The notes beneath the pieces are model-generated. The model did not search any database and had not been told where the DNA came from. It saw only the letters and a program-made list of their open reading frames with translations. A DNA stretch of 64,000 nt from Micromonospora sp. Llam0. GTDB taxonomy: Bacteria; Actinomycetota; Actinomycetes; Mycobacteriales; Micromonosporaceae. The position numbers and the translations under genes were made by a program. Of the stretch, positions 8,825-17,860 are shown in pieces. The stretch lies in contig NZ_RJJY01000001.1 of NCBI RefSeq assembly GCF_003751085.1, positions 3,782,001-3,846,000 of the forward strand, written 5' to 3'. Within the stretch, counting starts at the first letter, position 1, and every line of letters starts with the position of its first letter.

Positions 8825-10489
8825 TCAGCGGCTGCCGCTGCTGATCTCCTCCCGGTCGGCCGGCTTCTTGTCCTTGTCGGCCGGCGGCAGATCGGCCGGC
8901 TGTTCCTCGGCCGGGTCGATCGCCACATGCGTCGGCGGTGGAACCTGCGCCGGCTTCTCGATCGGGAAGAAGAAGCCCTTGACGGCCGGGCCGAGCGCGC
9001 CGAGCCGGTTCATCTTCTTCGGCACCACCCAGCCGACGTACTCCAGCTTGCCGTGGCCGTGCTCGTCGGTCGGTCCCAGCGGCTGGTGCACCTCGACGAA
9101 GCGGCCGTCGGGCAGCCGTCGGATGACGCCGGTCTCGACGCCGTGCGCCAGCACCTCCCGGTCGTGCTGCTGCAGACCGAGACAGATCCGGTAGGTGACG
9201 TAGTAGGCCAACGGTGGGAGCAGGATCAATCCGATCCGGCCGGCCCAGGTCATCGCGTTCAGGCTGATGAAGAACTTGTCGGCGAACACGTCGTTGCCGC
9301 CGGAGATGGTCAGCACGATGAAGAAGGTGACGGCCATGGCACCGACGGCGGTGCGGGCCGGCACGTCCCGGGGTCGCTGCAGCAGGTTGTGGCTGGCCTT
9401 GTCCTTCGTGTACCGCGCTTCGAGGAACGGGTACGCCAGGGAGAGCATGACCAGGATGCCGGGCAGCACCACGGTCGGCCAGAACAGCGGCGGGATCACG
9501 TACCCGTCGCCGATCGGGATGGTCAGCTCCCAGGCTGGCATCAACCGGGTGGAGCCGTCCAGGAACATGACGTACCAGTCGGGTTGGCTCGCCGCCGAGA
9601 CGACGGCGGCCTCGTACGGGCCGAACAGCCACACCGGGTTGATCTGGAAGATACCCGCCATCAGGGCGACCACCCCGAAGACGATCATGAAGAAGCCACC
9701 CTGTTTGATCGCGTAGCGGGGGAACATCCGCTCGCCGACCACGTTGTCGTTGGTCCGTCCCGGACCGGCCCACTGGGTGTGCTTCTGCTTGAAGACCAGG
9801 CCGAGGTGTGCGCTGATCAGCGCCACCAGCAGCCCGGGGATCAGCAGTACGTGGGCGATGTAGAACCGGCTGATGATGATCGTGCCCGGGAACTCGCCGC
9901 CGAAGATCGACGAGGTGACCCAGGACCCGATCACCGGGATGGACAGCATGATCGCCGACGCGATCCGCAGCCCGGTGCCGGACAGGCCGTCGTCGGGCAG
10001 CGAGTAGCCGGTGAAGCCGGCGAGGAAGCCGACCCAGAACAGCAGCGAGCCGATGATCCAGTTGGCCTCACGCGGCTTGCGGAACGCGCCGGTGAAGAAC
10101 ACCCGCAGCATGTGCACCACGATCGACGCCATGAACAGCAGCGCCCCCCAGTGGTGCATCTGCCGCATGATCAGGCCGCCCCGGACGTCGAACGAGATGT
10201 CCAGCGTCGACGCGTACGCCGCCGACATGGGGATCCCGCGCAGCGGGGCGTAACTGCCGTCGTAGACGACCTCCTCCATCGACGGGTCGAAGAAGAAGGT
10301 CAGGTAGACACCGGTGAGCAGGACGACGACGAACGAGAAGAGCGCGATCTCGCCGAGCAGGAACGACCAGTGGTCCGGGAAGACCTTGTTCAACAGCTTG
10401 CGCAGCGGGGTAGCTGCCTGGAACCGGTCGTCGAGCTGCCCGGCGGCCTTGCCGGGCAGCGCCCGGGCGTCGAACTTACGGCGTTTCAT
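8825..10489 (-). CDS. qcrB: Cytochrome bc1 complex cytochrome b subunit
   Basis: 554 residues, ATG at 10489 overlapping the end of qcrA by 4 bases. It is an integral membrane subunit with eight or more membrane segments; conserved haem-ligand histidines occur in [19 protein letters not shown] and [17 protein letters not shown] helices. The C-terminal extension of over 100 residues, proline- and charge-rich, is usual in actinobacteria. It oxidises menaquinol in the bcc-aa3 supercomplex. It is the last gene of the ctaE-qcrC-qcrA-qcrB operon and is followed by the convergent hairpin at 8760-8809. Confidence 0.97.
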   Translation of the reverse strand: MKRRKFDARALPGKAAGQLDDRFQAATPLRKLLNKVFPDHWSFLLGEIALFSFVVVLLTGVYLTFFFDPSMEEVVYDGSYAPLRGIPMSAAYASTLDISFDVRGGLIMRQMHHWGALLFMASIVVHMLRVFFTGAFRKPREANWIIGSLLFWVGFLAGFTGYSLPDDGLSGTGLRIASAIMLSIPVIGSWVTSSIFGGEFPGTIIISRFYIAHVLLIPGLLVALISAHLGLVFKQKHTQWAGPGRTNDNVVGERMFPRYAIKQGGFFMIVFGVVALMAGIFQINPVWLFGPYEAAVVSAASQPDWYVMFLDGSTRLMPAWELTIPIGDGYVIPPLFWPTVVLPGILVMLSLAYPFLEARYTKDKASHNLLQRPRDVPARTAVGAMAVTFFIVLTISGGNDVFADKFFISLNAMTWAGRIGLILLPPLAYYVTYRICLGLQQHDREVLAHGVETGVIRRLPDGRFVEVHQPLGPTDEHGHGKLEYVGWVVPKKMNRLGALGPAVKGFFFPIEKPAQVPPPTHVAIDPAEEQPADLPPADKDKKPADREEISSGSR

Positions 10490-11592
10490 GGCCGCTCCCA
10501 GAAGTCGGGTCCGACGATCTCGGTGTAGTCGGAGGTGGCGACGAAGAAGCCCTCGTCGTCGACGGAGATGGGCAGCTGCGGCAGCCGACGGCTGGCCGGG
10601 CCGAAGACCGGCTTGGCGTTGTCGGTGATCAGGAACTGCGACTGGTGGCAGGGGCAGAGCAGCCGGTTGGTCTGCTGCTCGTACAGGCTCGCCGGACAGC
10701 CCGCGTGGGTGCAGATCTTCGAGTACGCGATGTAGTTGCCCCACATGTAGTCGGGCTTGCCCGCCGACTCGTTGTTCTCCCGGGCGGTCCGGGCGTCGTC
10801 CAGCCGCAGGTGGATCAGCAGGGTCGGCGAGTCGGCGTACCGGTTGGTGTGTCCGCCGGGAATCCCGGGGAAGACCGTCATCTGACCACCGACGCTGACG
10901 TCGGCGGGCCGGATCGGCGAGCCGTCCTCCCTGGTCAGCCGGACCAGCTCGGTGCCGCCACCGACCGTCTCGACCGGCTCCCAGCCGGTGGTGGCCATCT
11001 GGTTGTCGGTGTGCGGATCCCGGATCAGGCCGCCGACCAGCGGAGCGGCCGCGACCGCAGCGACCGGAGCCAACCCGGCCAGCAGCGACACCCCGAGCAG
11101 CGGGCGGCGCTTCACCCCGAGCTCGTCCACCATGTAGGTGAGCGTGCCGCCGGTGATCTTGCGGTCGTCCGGGCTGGACGGGCCGTCGTGCCGGTCCTGG
11201 ATCGCCACCTCGTGGGGCAGCAGCTTCTTGCCCCAGGTGAGGATGCCGACGCCGATGGCCAGCAAGGTCAGCCCGAGGCTGACGCCGAGCAGCGGAGTGT
11301 AGAACTTGCTGATCCCGGTGCCGAGTTCGTACTCCCAGGGCCACCAGATGAAGACCACCAGGAACGCGGTCGCGGTGAGCCCGGCGAGCAGGAACAGCCC
11401 GGCGACGAACCGGCTGATCCGCCGTTCCGCCCTGGTGCCGGGCACCGGGAACGGGGGCTCGTAGTGGACGATCTCGATGTCGTCGCGCCGGGCGCCCTCG
11501 CTCAGCACGTCGAATGACGTCAGCCGGGGGTCGTCCAGGCTGACCTGCGCTGGCTGGCGGTGCTGCTGGGTGGTGTCGATGTCGGTGCTCAT
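10486..11592 (-). CDS. qcrA: Rieske iron-sulfur subunit of the bc1 complex
   Basis: 368 residues, ATG 11592, overlapping the qcrC stop (ATGA). Three membrane segments lie in the N-terminal half, the actinobacterial QcrA arrangement, followed by the Rieske fold with the [2Fe-2S] ligands CTHAGC and CPCHQS. It carries electrons from menaquinol to the QcrC haems. A longer in-frame start at 11610 exists, but the overlap arrangement and start MSTDIDTT favour 11592. Confidence 0.96.
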   Translation of the reverse strand: MSTDIDTTQQHRQPAQVSLDDPRLTSFDVLSEGARRDDIEIVHYEPPFPVPGTRAERRISRFVAGLFLLAGLTATAFLVVFIWWPWEYELGTGISKFYTPLLGVSLGLTLLAIGVGILTWGKKLLPHEVAIQDRHDGPSSPDDRKITGGTLTYMVDELGVKRRPLLGVSLLAGLAPVAAVAAAPLVGGLIRDPHTDNQMATTGWEPVETVGGGTELVRLTREDGSPIRPADVSVGGQMTVFPGIPGGHTNRYADSPTLLIHLRLDDARTARENNESAGKPDYMWGNYIAYSKICTHAGCPASLYEQQTNRLLCPCHQSQFLITDNAKPVFGPASRRLPQLPISVDDEGFFVATSDYTEIVGPDFWERP

Positions 11593-12449
11593 GACTTCCC
11601 CGCAATCCACAGGCTGGCGAAGACCAGCGCGGTGATGCCGACCAGGAAGATGGCGATGCCCTCGGTCACCGGACCGTACCGGCCGAGGTTGGCCAGCCCG
11701 CCCGGGTCACCGTCGGTCTTCAGCCCTTCCTGCACGAAGGCGATGATGTCCCGCTTCTGTTCGGGGGTGAGCTGGTTGTCCCCGAAGACCGGCATGTTCT
11801 GCGGACCGGTCAGCATGGCGGCGTACAGCTGCCGGTCGGTGGCCGGCTCCAGGCTCGGTGCGTACTTGCCGGAGGACAGCGCGCCGCCGCCGCCGCTGAA
11901 CGCGTGGCAGGACGAACAGTTGATCCGGTAGAGATGGCCGCCGACGGCGATGTCACCACCGGTGCGCAGCATCTCGCCGTCCGGCATCTGCGGGCCGCCG
12001 CCCAGCTCCTGGATGTACTGGCCGAGCTGGCGGATCTCATCCTCGGTGAAGACCACCGGCTTGCGCTCGGCCTGGGCCTCCTGCCGGGCCATCGGCATCC
12101 GGCCCGTGCCGACCTGGAACTCCACCGACGCCGATCCGACACCGATCAGGCTGGGGCCGCGTCCCTCGACGCCCTGGGCGTTGCGCCCATGGCAGGAGAT
12201 GCAGCTCTGGTCGAACAGCGCCTTGCCGTCCTCGGCCGCCTGGGACAGCTGCGGGGTGTCCTGCGCCTGCAGGCCCGGGGCGAAGACGGTGTACGCACCG
12301 CCGGCCAGGAACAGCGCGGCGAGCAACCGGACCGCGGTGCCCAGCCGGCGGCGGCCCCGGCCTCGCGGCGTGGCCCGCCCGCTGCGCAGCCGGGCGAGGA
12401 GACCGCGTCCGCGGTCGGCTCGCCGGTCGGCGGGGGTGTCAGATGTCAT
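11589..12449 (-). CDS. qcrC: Di-haem cytochrome c subunit of the bcc complex
   Basis: 286 residues. There is one N-terminal membrane segment ([17 protein letters not shown]), two CXXCH haem-c motifs (CISCH and CSSCH) in tandem cytochrome c domains, and a C-terminal membrane anchor ([18 protein letters not shown]). This di-haem architecture replaces soluble cytochrome c in actinobacteria and passes electrons directly to CtaC. ATG 12449 is 79 bases after the ctaE stop. Confidence 0.97.
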   Translation of the reverse strand: MTSDTPADRRADRGRGLLARLRSGRATPRGRGRRRLGTAVRLLAALFLAGGAYTVFAPGLQAQDTPQLSQAAEDGKALFDQSCISCHGRNAQGVEGRGPSLIGVGSASVEFQVGTGRMPMARQEAQAERKPVVFTEDEIRQLGQYIQELGGGPQMPDGEMLRTGGDIAVGGHLYRINCSSCHAFSGGGGALSSGKYAPSLEPATDRQLYAAMLTGPQNMPVFGDNQLTPEQKRDIIAFVQEGLKTDGDPGGLANLGRYGPVTEGIAIFLVGITALVFASLWIAGKS

Positions 12450-12528
12450 TGACCTGAATCCTTGTCGGTTTTGCGACCTGCCTGGTCGGCACGACGCCGC
12501 ACCATCACGGTGAGTGACCGCTTGATGA

Positions 12529-13128
12529 TCATTGCAGCCAGTAGATCATGAAGTAGAGGCCGATCCAGACCACGTCGACGAAGTGCCAGTAGTACGACAC
12601 GACGATGGCCGAGGTCGCCTGCGCCGGGGTGAACCGCCCCATCGTGGTACGGACCATGTAGATCAGGAAGGCGACCAGGCCGCCCGCCACGTGCAGGCCG
12701 TGGAAGCCGGTGGTGAGGTAGAACACCGAGCCGTACCCGTCGCCGTTGATCTTGATGCCGTGGTGGACCAGTTCCCGGTACTCGTTGATCTGGCCGAGCA
12801 GGAAGATCAGGCCCATCACGAAGGTGATCGTGAACCACCGCCGCAGCGCGTGCACGTCTCCCCGCTCCGCGGCGAACACCCCGATCTGGCAGGTGACCGA
12901 GGAGGCCACCAGGATCGCGGTGAAGACCGTCGCGTACGGGATGTTCAGCTGTGGGGTGTGCTCCTCCCACATGCTGTAGTCCGCCGCGCGGATGGAGAAG
13001 TACATCGCGAACAGCGCCGCGAAGAACATCAGTTCGCTGGAGAGCCACACGATCGTCCCGACGCTGACCATGTTCGGTCGGGTCAGCGAGTGGATCCGGC
13101 TCTTGTCAATCGCTGGGGCCGCAGTCAC
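12529..13128 (-). CDS. ctaE: Cytochrome c oxidase subunit III
   Basis: 199 residues from GTG 13128 ([20 protein letters not shown]); a longer frame to 13176 is less likely because an AATAAT -10 box sits 6 bases before this GTG. Five membrane segments are visible, with the family signature [20 protein letters not shown] and the conserved FHGLHV helix. It is the first gene of the ctaE-qcrCAB operon, as in M. tuberculosis. It is a structural subunit of the aa3 oxidase. Confidence 0.95.
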   Translation of the reverse strand: MTAAPAIDKSRIHSLTRPNMVSVGTIVWLSSELMFFAALFAMYFSIRAADYSMWEEHTPQLNIPYATVFTAILVASSVTCQIGVFAAERGDVHALRRWFTITFVMGLIFLLGQINEYRELVHHGIKINGDGYGSVFYLTTGFHGLHVAGGLVAFLIYMVRTTMGRFTPAQATSAIVVSYYWHFVDVVWIGLYFMIYWLQ

Positions 13129-13134
13129 GCGGTC

Positions 13135-13140
13135 ATTATT
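13135..13140 (-). promoter_or_regulatory. -10 box AATAAT of the ctaE-qcrCAB operon
   Basis: On the reverse strand AATAAT lies 6 bases before the GTG of ctaE, consistent with a leaderless operon transcript. It deviates from TANNNT at position 1. Confidence 0.4.
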
Positions 13141-13223
13141 GCTGCCGGTCAGTGCCCACGGACGGCGGGGTGGCAAACCCGACCCGCTGGAGGGCCGGAT
13201 AACGTCGACCGAGGCCGCTGGCC

Positions 13224-13229
13224 TAGCCT
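13224..13229 (+). promoter_or_regulatory. -10 box TAGCCT, leaderless start of ctaG-like gene
   Basis: TAGCCT ends 6 bases before GTG 13236; there is no ribosome site. Confidence 0.55.
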
Positions 13230-13235
13230 CGTCAC

Positions 13236-14141
13236 GTGGCAGATGTCGCTGCGATCGCCGTCCCGCCGTTCACGGTCTCGGCCCTGTTCACCGAGATCCA
13301 GCTGACCAACTGGCTGGCGCTGGTGCTCGTCGTGGCCGCCGGCCTCTATCTGTACGGGGTGCACCGGCTACGACTGCGCGGTGACCGCTGGCCGGTGTCA
13401 CGCACCGTACTGTTCATCGGCCCCGGGCTGGGGGGCATCGCCGCCGTCACGGTGAGCGGGCTGGGCGCGTACGACACCACTCTGCTGTCGGTGCACATGG
13501 TCCAGCACATGGTGCTGTCGATGATCGCGCCGATCTTCCTCGCCCTGGGCGCACCGGTCACCCTGGCGCTGCGCACCCTGCCCGGCACCCCGCGACGCCG
13601 CCTGCTCGCCGTCCTGCACAGCCGGTACGTCCGAGTGGTCACCTTCCCGCTGGTCGCCTTCGGCCTGTTCGTCATCAACCCGTTTGTGCTGTATTTCACT
13701 GATTTGTACAGGTTGACCCTGGAAAGCAGCCTCGCCCACGAGTTCGTCCACGCCCACTTCATCATGACCGGCTGCCTGTTCTTCTGGCCGCTGGTCGGGC
13801 TCGACCCGCTGCCCGGCCGCTGGCCGTACCCGGCCCGGGCGCTGCTGATGGTGCTCTCCGTGCCGTTCCACACCGTGCTCGGGCTCACCGTCATGCAGAG
13901 CAGCACCCTGTTCGGCGACGACTGGTACCCGTCGCTCGGGCTGACCTGGGCGGACCCGTGGGCCGACCAGGAGGTGGCCGGCGGCATCCTGTGGGCCGGT
14001 GGGGAGTTCGTCAGCGTCACCATGCTCGCCGTGCTGGTGGTGCAATGGATGCGCCAGTCCGAGCGGGAAGCCCGACGCATCGACCGGGAACTCGACCGTC
14101 AGGAGGCGCGACAGGCCCGCGCGGTGGCCGCCGCCGACTGA
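13236..14141 (+). CDS. CtaG-like cytochrome c oxidase assembly protein (Caa3_CtaG family)
   Basis: 301 residues with about seven membrane segments. It carries the family's [21 protein letters not shown] and [18 protein letters not shown] histidine-rich helices, candidate copper or haem-site ligands. Members assist Cu insertion or assembly of aa3/caa3 oxidases. It is divergent from ctaE across a 107-base promoter region, so its job likely concerns the oxidase encoded next door. The C-terminal ~40 residues are a charged cytoplasmic helix rich in Arg and Glu. Confidence 0.88.
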   Translation: MADVAAIAVPPFTVSALFTEIQLTNWLALVLVVAAGLYLYGVHRLRLRGDRWPVSRTVLFIGPGLGGIAAVTVSGLGAYDTTLLSVHMVQHMVLSMIAPIFLALGAPVTLALRTLPGTPRRRLLAVLHSRYVRVVTFPLVAFGLFVINPFVLYFTDLYRLTLESSLAHEFVHAHFIMTGCLFFWPLVGLDPLPGRWPYPARALLMVLSVPFHTVLGLTVMQSSTLFGDDWYPSLGLTWADPWADQEVAGGILWAGGEFVSVTMLAVLVVQWMRQSEREARRIDRELDRQEARQARAVAAAD

Positions 14142-14214
14142 CCCGCTCGCCGGACGCGACCCGGACGGACGGTACGATCAGCGCGCAGCTACGAGGTGGG
14201 AGTCGAGCGAGAAG

Positions 14215-14622
14215 ATGACCGAGCGCGTGCACACCGTCCTGCTCTACAGCGACGACCCGCAGGTACGGGACCGGATGCGGCTGGCCGTCGGCACCCGCCC
14301 CGCCACCGACCTGACCGTCGAGTTCGTCGAGGCGTCCGACTACGCCGGGTGCGTCCGGCTGGTCGACGAGTACGAGATCGACCTGATGCTGCTCGACGGT
14401 GAGGCCACTCCCGGCGGCGGGCTCGGCATCGCCCGGCAGATCAAGGACGACCGCGCCGACGCGCCGCCGACCTGCGTGGTGATCGCCCGCGCCGCCGACC
14501 GCTGGCTGGCCTCGTTCGCCGAGGTCGACGGCACCCTGATGCACCCGCTCGACCCGGTAACCACCGGCCAGACCGTCGCGGGCATGCTGCGCGGCCGGTC
14601 CGGCAAGCTGCCCGCCGCCTGA
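14215..14622 (+). CDS. Receiver-like (REC) single-domain protein, degenerate
   Basis: 135 residues from ATG 14215. The fold follows a response-regulator receiver: [14 protein letters not shown] with an acidic pair at the end of strand 1, and [13 protein letters not shown] with an Asp at the phosphorylation position. The canonical Lys-Pro at strand 5 reads HPLDP, so the conserved lysine is lost. There is no output domain and no histidine kinase nearby. I recall relatives in other actinomycetes but no tested role. It may act as a phosphorylation-independent binding module. It sits between the ctaG-like gene and trpD. Confidence 0.75.
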   Translation: MTERVHTVLLYSDDPQVRDRMRLAVGTRPATDLTVEFVEASDYAGCVRLVDEYEIDLMLLDGEATPGGGLGIARQIKDDRADAPPTCVVIARAADRWLASFAEVDGTLMHPLDPVTTGQTVAGMLRGRSGKLPAA

Positions 14623-14714
14623 CCCGCGCGCCACGGCACCGGCACCGGCTGCATCGCATCACGGCACCACCCACGCCCCCACCGCACCGCCCCATCGCAT
14701 CTGGGAGAGGCCCC

Positions 14715-15794
14715 ATGGGTGAACGGTCCTGGCCGAATCTGCTCAACGCGCTGCTCGCCGGCGAGCAGCTCTCCACCGCCGACACCACCTGGGCGATGGG
14801 CGAGATCATGACGGGCTCCGCCACACCCGCGCAGATCGCCGGCTTCGCCGTTGCGCTGCGGGCCAAGGGTGAGACGTCAGCCGAACTGGTCGGGCTGGTG
14901 GAGGCGATGATCGCCAACGCGGTGCCGGTCGGTCTGCCGGTCGGCCTGCGCGCGGAGACGGTGGACGTGGTCGGCACCGGCGGGGACCGGGCCCACACGG
15001 TGAACATCTCCACCATGGCCGCGATCGTCACGGCGGCCGCCGGTGCCCGGGTGGTCAAGCACGGCAACCGGGCGGCCTCGTCCTCGTGCGGCGCCGCCGA
15101 CCTGCTGGAGCACTTCGGTATCCCGCTCGATCTGGGGCCCGAAGGGGTGGCCCGGTGCGTGGCCGAGGTCGGCATCGGGTTCTGCTTCGCCGCCCGGTAC
15201 CACCCGGGGATGCGGCACACCGGGACGACCCGGCGGGAGATCGGCGTACCGACCGTATTCAACTTCCTCGGCCCGCTGACCAACCCGGCCCGGCCCCGGG
15301 CCGGGGCGATCGGCTGTTTCGACACCCGGATGGCGCCGGTGATGGCCGAGGTGTTCGCCAGCCGGGGCGACACCGCGCTGGTGATGCGGGGTGAGGACGG
15401 CCTCGACGAGCTCAGCACCGCAGCCCCGACCAGGGTCTGGTTCGCCGCCGACGGCGTGGTCCGCGCGATGGTCGTGGACGCCGCCGAGGACCTGGGGGTC
15501 GCCCGCAGCGCCCCCGGTGATCTCCGTGGCGGGGACGCCGCCTTCAACGCCGACGTCACCCGCCGGCTGCTCGACGGCCAGGCCGGTCCGGTCCGGGACG
15601 CGGTGCTGGTCAATGCCGCAGCGGCGCTGACCGCTCAGGCGGTACAGACCGGCGCCGCGCCGGGCGCCGAGTTGCTGGAGACGATGCGGGGGCAGTTGAG
15701 CCGGGCCGCCGAGGCGGTGGACAGCGGCGCGGCCGCCGCGCTGCTGGACCGGTGGGTGCAGGTAGCCAAGTCGGCGGGTGCCACTACCGGGTGA
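14715..15794 (+). CDS. trpD: Anthranilate phosphoribosyltransferase
   Basis: 359 residues. It transfers phosphoribosyl from PRPP to anthranilate in tryptophan synthesis. The PRPP-loop motif [14 protein letters not shown], the substrate-site [18 protein letters not shown] and the metal-site stretch [11 protein letters not shown] are intact. ATG 14715 follows GGGAGAGG by about 8 bases. It is separate from other trp genes, as in M. tuberculosis, where trpD (Rv2192c) neighbours ctaE. No attenuator is visible upstream. Confidence 0.96.
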   Translation: MGERSWPNLLNALLAGEQLSTADTTWAMGEIMTGSATPAQIAGFAVALRAKGETSAELVGLVEAMIANAVPVGLPVGLRAETVDVVGTGGDRAHTVNISTMAAIVTAAAGARVVKHGNRAASSSCGAADLLEHFGIPLDLGPEGVARCVAEVGIGFCFAARYHPGMRHTGTTRREIGVPTVFNFLGPLTNPARPRAGAIGCFDTRMAPVMAEVFASRGDTALVMRGEDGLDELSTAAPTRVWFAADGVVRAMVVDAAEDLGVARSAPGDLRGGDAAFNADVTRRLLDGQAGPVRDAVLVNAAAALTAQAVQTGAAPGAELLETMRGQLSRAAEAVDSGAAAALLDRWVQVAKSAGATTG

Positions 15795-15802
15795 CCGCCG
15801 GC

Positions 15803-15838
15803 TGAGACTTCTGGGGCCGGTGAGATCTTTGGGGCACT
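15803..15838. repeat. Imperfect 18-bp tandem repeat downstream of trpD
   Basis: Copies 15803-15820 and 15821-15838 share TGAGA and TGGGGC blocks (about 12 of 18 matches). They are within the 168-base gap between trpD and the GT2 gene, which also holds an unusually AT-rich stretch with TAGTAT at 15854-15859, a possible -10 box. Confidence 0.4.
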
Positions 15839-15962
15839 CTCACAGCCAGCTACTAGTATATTCCCGGCTTTGCCCCTTTTATCCGCAGATTTGATGACGT
15901 AGCGTAATCACTGACCGCAAGGGTGCGGCGTCCCCCGCCCCCTCCCCCCTTTGAGGTCAGCG

Positions 15963-17180
15963 ATGTTGCGGATCTTCCTCACCGCACTGGTCGTCCTCGG
16001 CGGTGTCTTCCTCGTCTCCCTGCTGGTCGCGTTCGGCTACGGTCTGCTGCGCCCGGAACGGGTCCACCGCGCCGCCCGGGCACGCGGCGCCAACCACCCC
16101 CGGTACGGCCCGGTACGGCACGATCAGGTGGCCATCCTCGTCGCCTGCCGCAACGGTGCCGGCACCATCGGCGCCGCGGTGGCCGCAGCGCTCCGTACCG
16201 GGGCACCGGTTTTCGTCGTCTCCGACGCCTCGACCGACGACACCGCCCGCCGCGCGGCCGAGGCCGGCGCCGACGTGCTGGACCTGGCCACCAACGTCGG
16301 CAAGCCGGCCGCCTTGCACGCCGGGTACCGGCACTTCCAGCTCGGCGCACGGTTCCGGGCGGTGGCGATCCTCGACGACGACGTGATCATCGCCGAGAAC
16401 TTCGTCACCGAGGCGCTGGCCACAATGACCGACCAGGTGGCGATCGCGGTCGGCCACAACGTCACCTGGTGGCCACGTGAGCACCGGTGGAATCCGTGGC
16501 TGGCCAAGCGGGCCTACAGCTACTGGAACTACCAGCTGTTCCTGCGCCGGATCCAGAGCCACTTCAACGTGATGAACTGCATCTCCGGCTCGAACTCGCT
16601 GTACCGGGTGGAGCTGCTCGACCGGGTGCTGCCGCAGCAGCCGCCGTACATCGTCGACGACACCTACTGGGTGCTGGAGACCCACCGCCGCGACCTGGGC
16701 CGGGTCGTCTACGCGCCCCGGGCAACCGCGCTGTTGCAGGACCCGACCTCACTACGCGACTGGTACAAGCAGAATCTGCGCTGGCTCTGGGGCACCTTCC
16801 AGGGCATCCTCGGTCACCGGGTGGGCCGGCAGGTCAGCACCTTCGACTACGCGTACCTGCTGCTGATCCTGCACTGGGTGCTGTACGTGGCGGGTGCCCC
16901 GCTCACCATCTGGGTGCTGGCCACCGCCGGACCAGGGCTGCTGACCGGGCTGCTGATACTGGCCGCCGGCCAGGGTGTCTGGGTGGCACTGGCCGCCTGG
17001 CGGCTACGCCACCCGCAGTTGCTGCTCCTACTCCCGCTGATCATGGTCGCCGACCTGATCTACCGGGTGATCTTCGTCCACGCGGCGGTCAAGGCCATCC
17101 GCCGGCCCACCGTCGACCGCTGTGTCTGGTCCTCGCCGGAGCGGATCGGCACCCCGACAGCCGCCGCCAGCACCACGTGA
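15963..17180 (+). CDS. Processive family-2 glycosyltransferase, membrane-bound
   Basis: 405 residues from ATG 15963 (GAGG 6 bases upstream). An N-terminal membrane helix (LRIFLTALVVLGGVFLVSLL) precedes a GT-A domain with VAILVACRNGAG, the DXD-type AILDDDVIIAE, a VDDTYW acceptor motif and QNLRW, which fits the QXXRW signature of processive synthases (hyaluronan, chitin, PNAG type). Two to three C-terminal membrane helices follow. It probably polymerises a beta-linked sugar while exporting it; the sugar is unknown. It is immediately upstream of the LPXTG micro-protein, 46 bases apart, probably on one transcript. Confidence 0.88.
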   Translation: MLRIFLTALVVLGGVFLVSLLVAFGYGLLRPERVHRAARARGANHPRYGPVRHDQVAILVACRNGAGTIGAAVAAALRTGAPVFVVSDASTDDTARRAAEAGADVLDLATNVGKPAALHAGYRHFQLGARFRAVAILDDDVIIAENFVTEALATMTDQVAIAVGHNVTWWPREHRWNPWLAKRAYSYWNYQLFLRRIQSHFNVMNCISGSNSLYRVELLDRVLPQQPPYIVDDTYWVLETHRRDLGRVVYAPRATALLQDPTSLRDWYKQNLRWLWGTFQGILGHRVGRQVSTFDYAYLLLILHWVLYVAGAPLTIWVLATAGPGLLTGLLILAAGQGVWVALAAWRLRHPQLLLLLPLIMVADLIYRVIFVHAAVKAIRRPTVDRCVWSSPERIGTPTAAASTT

Positions 17181-17226
17181 ACCAGTCAGCACAGCTCGAA
17201 CCATCTTGAACGCCTCAGGAGGCACA

Positions 17227-17370
17227 ATGTCCGCGAGTCAGGACCTTCCGGTCACCGGAGCACCGGCCGCAGCCATCGGGCTGGTCGGCGCGATCTCCCT
17301 CGCCATCGGTACGGCGCTGGTCGCCGTCGCCGGCTGGGGTGCGAAGCTGCGCCGCCGCAACAACCGGTGA
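17227..17370 (+). CDS. 47-residue protein consisting only of an LPXTG sorting signal
   Basis: ATG 17227 has a strong AGGAGG (17217-17222) 4 bases upstream, unusual here where many genes are leaderless. The product has six residues, then LPVTG (7-11), a ~25-residue hydrophobic helix and the basic tail KLRRRNNR: a complete sortase cell-wall sorting signal with no signal peptide or mature domain in front. If inserted N-out, a sortase would release or attach only a ten-residue peptide. It follows the GT2 gene on the same strand. The frame is open upstream into the GT2 gene, but no secretion signal is seen there. The reading frame is well supported; the function is unknown. Confidence 0.75.
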   Translation: MSASQDLPVTGAPAAAIGLVGAISLAIGTALVAVAGWGAKLRRRNNR

Positions 17371-17403
17371 CGGTCGGTCGGCTCAGCCGAAGCCGGCGAC
17401 GAA

Positions 17404-17437
17404 CCGGCTCAGTGCTCGGCCCGGCTCAGTGCTCGGC
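17404..17437. repeat. Perfect 17-bp tandem duplication over the ctaF stop codon
   Basis: CCGGCTCAGTGCTCGGC occurs at 17404-17420 and again at 17421-17437 without mismatch. The second copy includes the last codons and stop of ctaF; the first is untranslated. Identity suggests a recent slippage event. Confidence 0.9.
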
Positions 17438-17851
17438 GGTACGCCGGGTGCCGGTGTAGTACTCGAACAGCAGGCCGGCCGCGGTGGCGATCACCGAGAG
17501 CAGCCCGAAGATGAGCAGCCACCACTGCCAGAACACCAGGCCGAGACCGGCGACGGTCGCGGCCAGCGCCACCCCGAACGGCCAGTAGCTGCCCGGGCTG
17601 AAGAAGCCGACCTCGCCCGCTCCGTCGGAGATCTCAGCGTCCGGCCGGTCCTCGGGGCGCAGATCGATCCGGCGCGACACGAACCAGAAGAAGCCGCCAC
17701 ACATCGTGCAGAGCAGGAAGGACAGGATCAGCGCCGTGGTACCGATCCACTCGACGTGCCCGAGCTGCCCGTAGGTCCACGCCGGGTAGACACCGGACAC
17801 GACGAGCAGGAACGCCGCGACGATGCCGAACAGTCGCCACTCGGTCTTCAT
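17426..17851 (-). CDS. ctaF: Actinobacterial cytochrome c oxidase subunit IV
   Basis: 141 residues with four membrane segments (FGIVAAFLLVVSGVYPAW, ILSFLLCTMCGGFFWF, VALAATVAGLGLVFWQWW, LLSVIATAAGLLFEYY) and the loop GFFSPGSYWPF typical of the family. It is a small accessory subunit of the aa3 oxidase, unique to actinobacteria. It starts 9 bases after the ctaC stop, so the two are one operon. The catalytic subunit gene ctaD is not between them nor anywhere in the window. Confidence 0.93.
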   Translation of the reverse strand: MKTEWRLFGIVAAFLLVVSGVYPAWTYGQLGHVEWIGTTALILSFLLCTMCGGFFWFVSRRIDLRPEDRPDAEISDGAGEVGFFSPGSYWPFGVALAATVAGLGLVFWQWWLLIFGLLSVIATAAGLLFEYYTGTRRTAEH

Positions 17852-17860
17852 GACCGGCCC

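Noticed and set aside
8720..10528. A 602-codon plus-strand frame opposite qcrB
   Set aside because: Low-complexity Arg/Asp/Gln/His product without recognisable domains; a shadow of qcrB.
17122..17226. Extension of the LPXTG micro-protein upstream to supply a signal peptide
   Set aside because: The extra 35 residues are Pro/Arg-rich, overlap the GT2 gene out of frame and contain no hydrophobic signal; the AGGAGG marks the ATG at 17227.
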